This document shows positions 5,174 to 7,253 of a DNA stretch of 7,253 bases, in pieces. The number at the start of each line of letters is the position of its first letter. Position 1 is the first letter of the stretch. Origin of the DNA: Armatimonadota bacterium (lineage in GTDB: Bacteria > Armatimonadota > Fimbriimonadia > Fimbriimonadales > Fimbriimonadaceae); assembly GCA_003516955.1 (NCBI GenBank), contig DPBN01000367.1:1-7253 (forward strand), given 5' to 3'. The notes under the pieces are model-generated. The model was given only the letters and a program-made list of their open reading frames with translations. It did no database searches and had not been told where the DNA came from. The position numbers and the translations under genes are program-made.

Positions 5174-7253
5174 GCTGCCGGACAGCGCCGTGGTGAAGCT
5201 GAACTGCCCCGTGGCCCCGAGCGTCACCGTGTGCGTCTCCAGCGCCAAGGTTCCGCCGGGAGCCCTCACCTGCACCTCCACAGGAACGCCGAGGGGAGCG
5301 CCCGAGAAGTCCCCGAGGGTCACGGTGCCCGACACCGTGGTCGTGACCGCAGGCTGGATGGTCAGCGTGACCGAGCTGGAGCGGCCCGAGCCGGCCAGAT
5401 ACGTGGCCCGCAGGTAGCACGTTCGGTTCGGGAGCGTGAAGCCAGTCAGTTCGAACTCCGGACCGTCGATCACCACCTCCCGGTCGGCGAGCACGTCGTC
5501 TCCGCCGGGCGTGGTGCCGATGCGCACCACCAGCTGGTCGATGCCGGTCTCGGTGTCGTAGGCCCAGTGACGCAAGACCAGCCTGCCCGGCTCGGGGTCC
5601 TCCGCAAGCTCGAAGCGGGCGATGGTCGGGTCGGTGTCGTCCCAGGTGAACGTCCCGCACCAGAAGTCCACACCCGGCGCATCCGAGCCCTCGCGAACCA
5701 CGGCCCGCTTCGACTTGACCGCCCCGAACGGCGCGGCCGTGACGTTGTACACGCCGGGCGGCAGAGCCTCGAAGCGGTAGGTGCCGTCGGACTGCGTGGT
5801 CGTCGTGTAGGTCAGGCCTCCAGCGATCGGCCACGCCTTGACGGCGACGTTCGCCACGGGCGTCGCGCCGTAGTACACGATGCCCTCGATCGCGCCGGTT
5901 TCGGCGTTGCGGAAGTCGGCGTCCTGCAGCAGGGCGGCGATGTTCAGCGAACCGTATCCCTGGTACGGCTCCCAGCCCCCGTAAGGTGCCCCCATGACGC
6001 CGATCGCCGAGCGCTCGATCGCCCGGTAGACCCGCACGTTCGCCCAGCCGGAGTCGTGCCTCAGGCCGAACTTGTCAAGGTAGAGCGCCGCCGCGCCCGA
6101 AACGATCGGTGTGGCCATGCTCGTTCCGGCCAAGTAGGCGTAGTTCAGGTTGTACGGGGGGTACAACACACCCTGCTGGCTCAGGTTCCAAAGCGCCCCG
6201 GGCGTGCGCATGGCCGTCGAGAAGACGAACTGGATCTTGAAGGAGCTCAGGTCCGGAGCGATGATCGCGTCGCCGCCCGGAGCCGCCACATCCACGTAGT
6301 AGCCGAAGCCGCTGTAGGTGGAAACCGCGGGGATGAGGTCCGGACCGTTCGCGGAGACCCCCAGCGCCCCGCTGCAGGCCGCCGGGTAGATCGGCCCGAG
6401 GTCGCCTCCCCCGTTGCCGTCCTCGTTGCCGGCGGCCACCACCAGGCATCCCTTCTGGAACGCGTAGGTCACGGCGTCCTGAAAGATCTGCGAGTAGTTC
6501 TCGGTGCCGAGGCTGAGGTTGATGATGTCGGCGCCGTTGTCGGCGGCGTAGAAGATGGCCGCGGCGGCGTCGGCGTCGGTGCCCGTGCCGCTGTCGTCGA
6601 ACACGCGGAGGATCATGCCCGTGGCGTTGTAGCCGATGCCGATCACCCCGTGGCCGTCGAAGCCGCCGTTGTTTCCCGCCGCCAAGGCAAGCCCTGCCAC
6701 GTGCGTCCCGTGGCCGTGACGGTCCTCCGGCGACCCGGACGGATAGACGGCTCCCAACCGGAACTGCTTGGAGCGGCTCCAGTCCAGCTGGCCGCCCTGC
6801 GACACGTCGCTGGACAGGCCCCCGGCGTTGCGGAAGTCCGGATGGTTCATGTCGCATCCGGTGTCGATGACCGCGATCACCGGTCCGTCGGCCGGCTTGG
6901 TCAGGGCGGTGAACCACCGGTTGGGATAGTCCGCCCAAGCGTCCTCCGCCAGAGTGTCCGTCAGGTGCCAGAGCCGACGGAACTGCCCCTCCTCCCCCTC
7001 GAGCCCGAGGATGAGGTCCGGCGAGTCCTCGATCGCCGTCACGTCCGGGTCGTCCGGATCGTCGTACAAGGGATAAATCCGGTTCAACGGCTGGGCGTAG
7101 GCGACGAGCGGATTCCGCTTGGCCTCTCGAACGGCCTCCGCGACGGTCTGGCCGGGCCGAAGGCGCCAGAGCGTCCAGCCCGTTTCCCCGATGCGGGCCG
7201 TCAGAGCGGCACCGGGCACCAAGGCGACGGGCGGCGCGATCGGCTGGAGCGAG
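4889..7253 (-). CDS. Secreted S8 (subtilisin-like) serine protease with C-terminal dockerin, 5' end missing
   Basis: 787 residues are visible (numbered from the first whole codon, 7252-7250) and the frame is open to the right edge, so the signal peptide and true start lie outside; the TTG at 7222 is not a likely start. Domains in order: an I9-like or fervidolysin-like propeptide (GWTLWRLRPGQTVAEAVREA and on, about 15-60); the S8 catalytic domain with Asp130 (VIDTGCD), His181 (HGHGTHVAG), oxyanion Asn276 (AAGN) and Ser378 (AGTSMATP); a carboxypeptidase-regulatory or CnaB-like beta domain (about 453-530, with SDGTYRFEALPPGVY); an Fn3-like stretch (about 532-635); a beta module SGTVTLGDFSG...YDLAFK...WLRRK (about 640-727); and a type I dockerin with loops DCNGDNTVNLAD (729-740) and DLNGDGSVNLAD (762-773). 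All catalytic residues are intact. The enzyme should act outside the cell; substrate unknown. The next gene on the strand, 94 bp on, is a different S8 protease with a homologous tail. Confidence 0.95.
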   Translation of the reverse strand, partial: SLQPIAPPVALVPGAALTARIGETGWTLWRLRPGQTVAEAVREAKRNPLVAYAQPLNRIYPLYDDPDDPDVTAIEDSPDLILGLEGEEGQFRRLWHLTDTLAEDAWADYPNRWFTALTKPADGPVIAVIDTGCDMNHPDFRNAGGLSSDVSQGGQLDWSRSKQFRLGAVYPSGSPEDRHGHGTHVAGLALAAGNNGGFDGHGVIGIGYNATGMILRVFDDSGTGTDADAAAAIFYAADNGADIINLSLGTENYSQIFQDAVTYAFQKGCLVVAAGNEDGNGGGDLGPIYPAACSGALGVSANGPDLIPAVSTYSGFGYYVDVAAPGGDAIIAPDLSSFKIQFVFSTAMRTPGALWNLSQQGVLYPPYNLNYAYLAGTSMATPIVSGAAALYLDKFGLRHDSGWANVRVYRAIERSAIGVMGAPYGGWEPYQGYGSLNIAALLQDADFRNAETGAIEGIVYYGATPVANVAVKAWPIAGGLTYTTTTQSDGTYRFEALPPGVYNVTAAPFGAVKSKRAVVREGSDAPGVDFWCGTFTWDDTDPTIARFELAEDPEPGRLVLRHWAYDTETGIDQLVVRIGTTPGGDDVLADREVVIDGPEFELTGFTLPNRTCYLRATYLAGSGRSSSVTLTIQPAVTTTVSGTVTLGDFSGAPLGVPVEVQVRAPGGTLALETHTVTLGATGQFSFTTALSGSYDLAFKASHWLRRKVAGVALNGSPVTGLAVSLVNGDCNGDNTVNLADLNAVSRAWRSTPGSANWDPNADLNGDGSVNLADRNIIARNWRLSGAP

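Noticed and set aside
7220..7222. TTG at 7222 as the start of the second protease
   Set aside because: The frame stays open through 7252, the TTG is not followed by a signal peptide, and a propeptide already begins nearby; the true start is beyond the window.

Overview
The window is GC-rich bacterial chromosome with five protein-coding genes, two of them cut by the window edges. The best lineage guess is Armatimonadota, probably Fimbriimonadales-like. This rests on a PEP-CTERM protein lying beside secreted subtilases that end in a 'YDLAFK...WLRK' beta module plus a type I dockerin, a combination I associate with that phylum from memory. No rRNA or other phylogenetic marker is present, so this stays an inference.

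Layout: (1) 1-593, minus: 5' two-thirds of asd, aspartate-semialdehyde dehydrogenase, running off the left edge. (2) 594-757: divergent control region with a sigma70-like promoter facing right and a 7-bp direct repeat whose copies start exactly 21 bp apart, as AraC-type operators often do. (3) 758-1648, plus: an AraC-family regulator carrying two His-Cys-x4-Cys motifs in its N-terminal domain. (4) 1638-2354, minus: a secreted PEP-CTERM protein whose 3' end overlaps the 3' end of the regulator gene by 11 bp. (5) 2355-2457: short spacer with a weak terminator. (6) 2458-4794, minus: a complete secreted S8 (subtilisin-like, KP-43-like) protease with a C-terminal dockerin. (7) 4795-4888: spacer with two back-to-back hairpins and a further hairpin in the leader of the downstream protease gene. 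(8) 4889-7253, minus: a second, different S8 protease lacking its N-terminus, ending in a homologous module and dockerin.

How it fits together: everything except the araC gene is on the minus strand. The two proteases are neighbouring secreted enzymes. Their catalytic domains differ (His-Ala-Thr-His versus the usual His-Gly-Thr-His), but their C-terminal ends are about three-quarters identical in protein over the last 61 residues. This looks like one attachment or scaffolding module used on two different enzymes. With the PEP-CTERM protein, the locus encodes exported proteins carrying two different C-terminal tags. No exosortase or cohesin gene is in view, so the partners of these tags must lie elsewhere. 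The regulator may control itself or its neighbours, but the sequence gives no proof of its targets.

No tRNA, rRNA, CRISPR array, insertion sequence or phage gene was seen.
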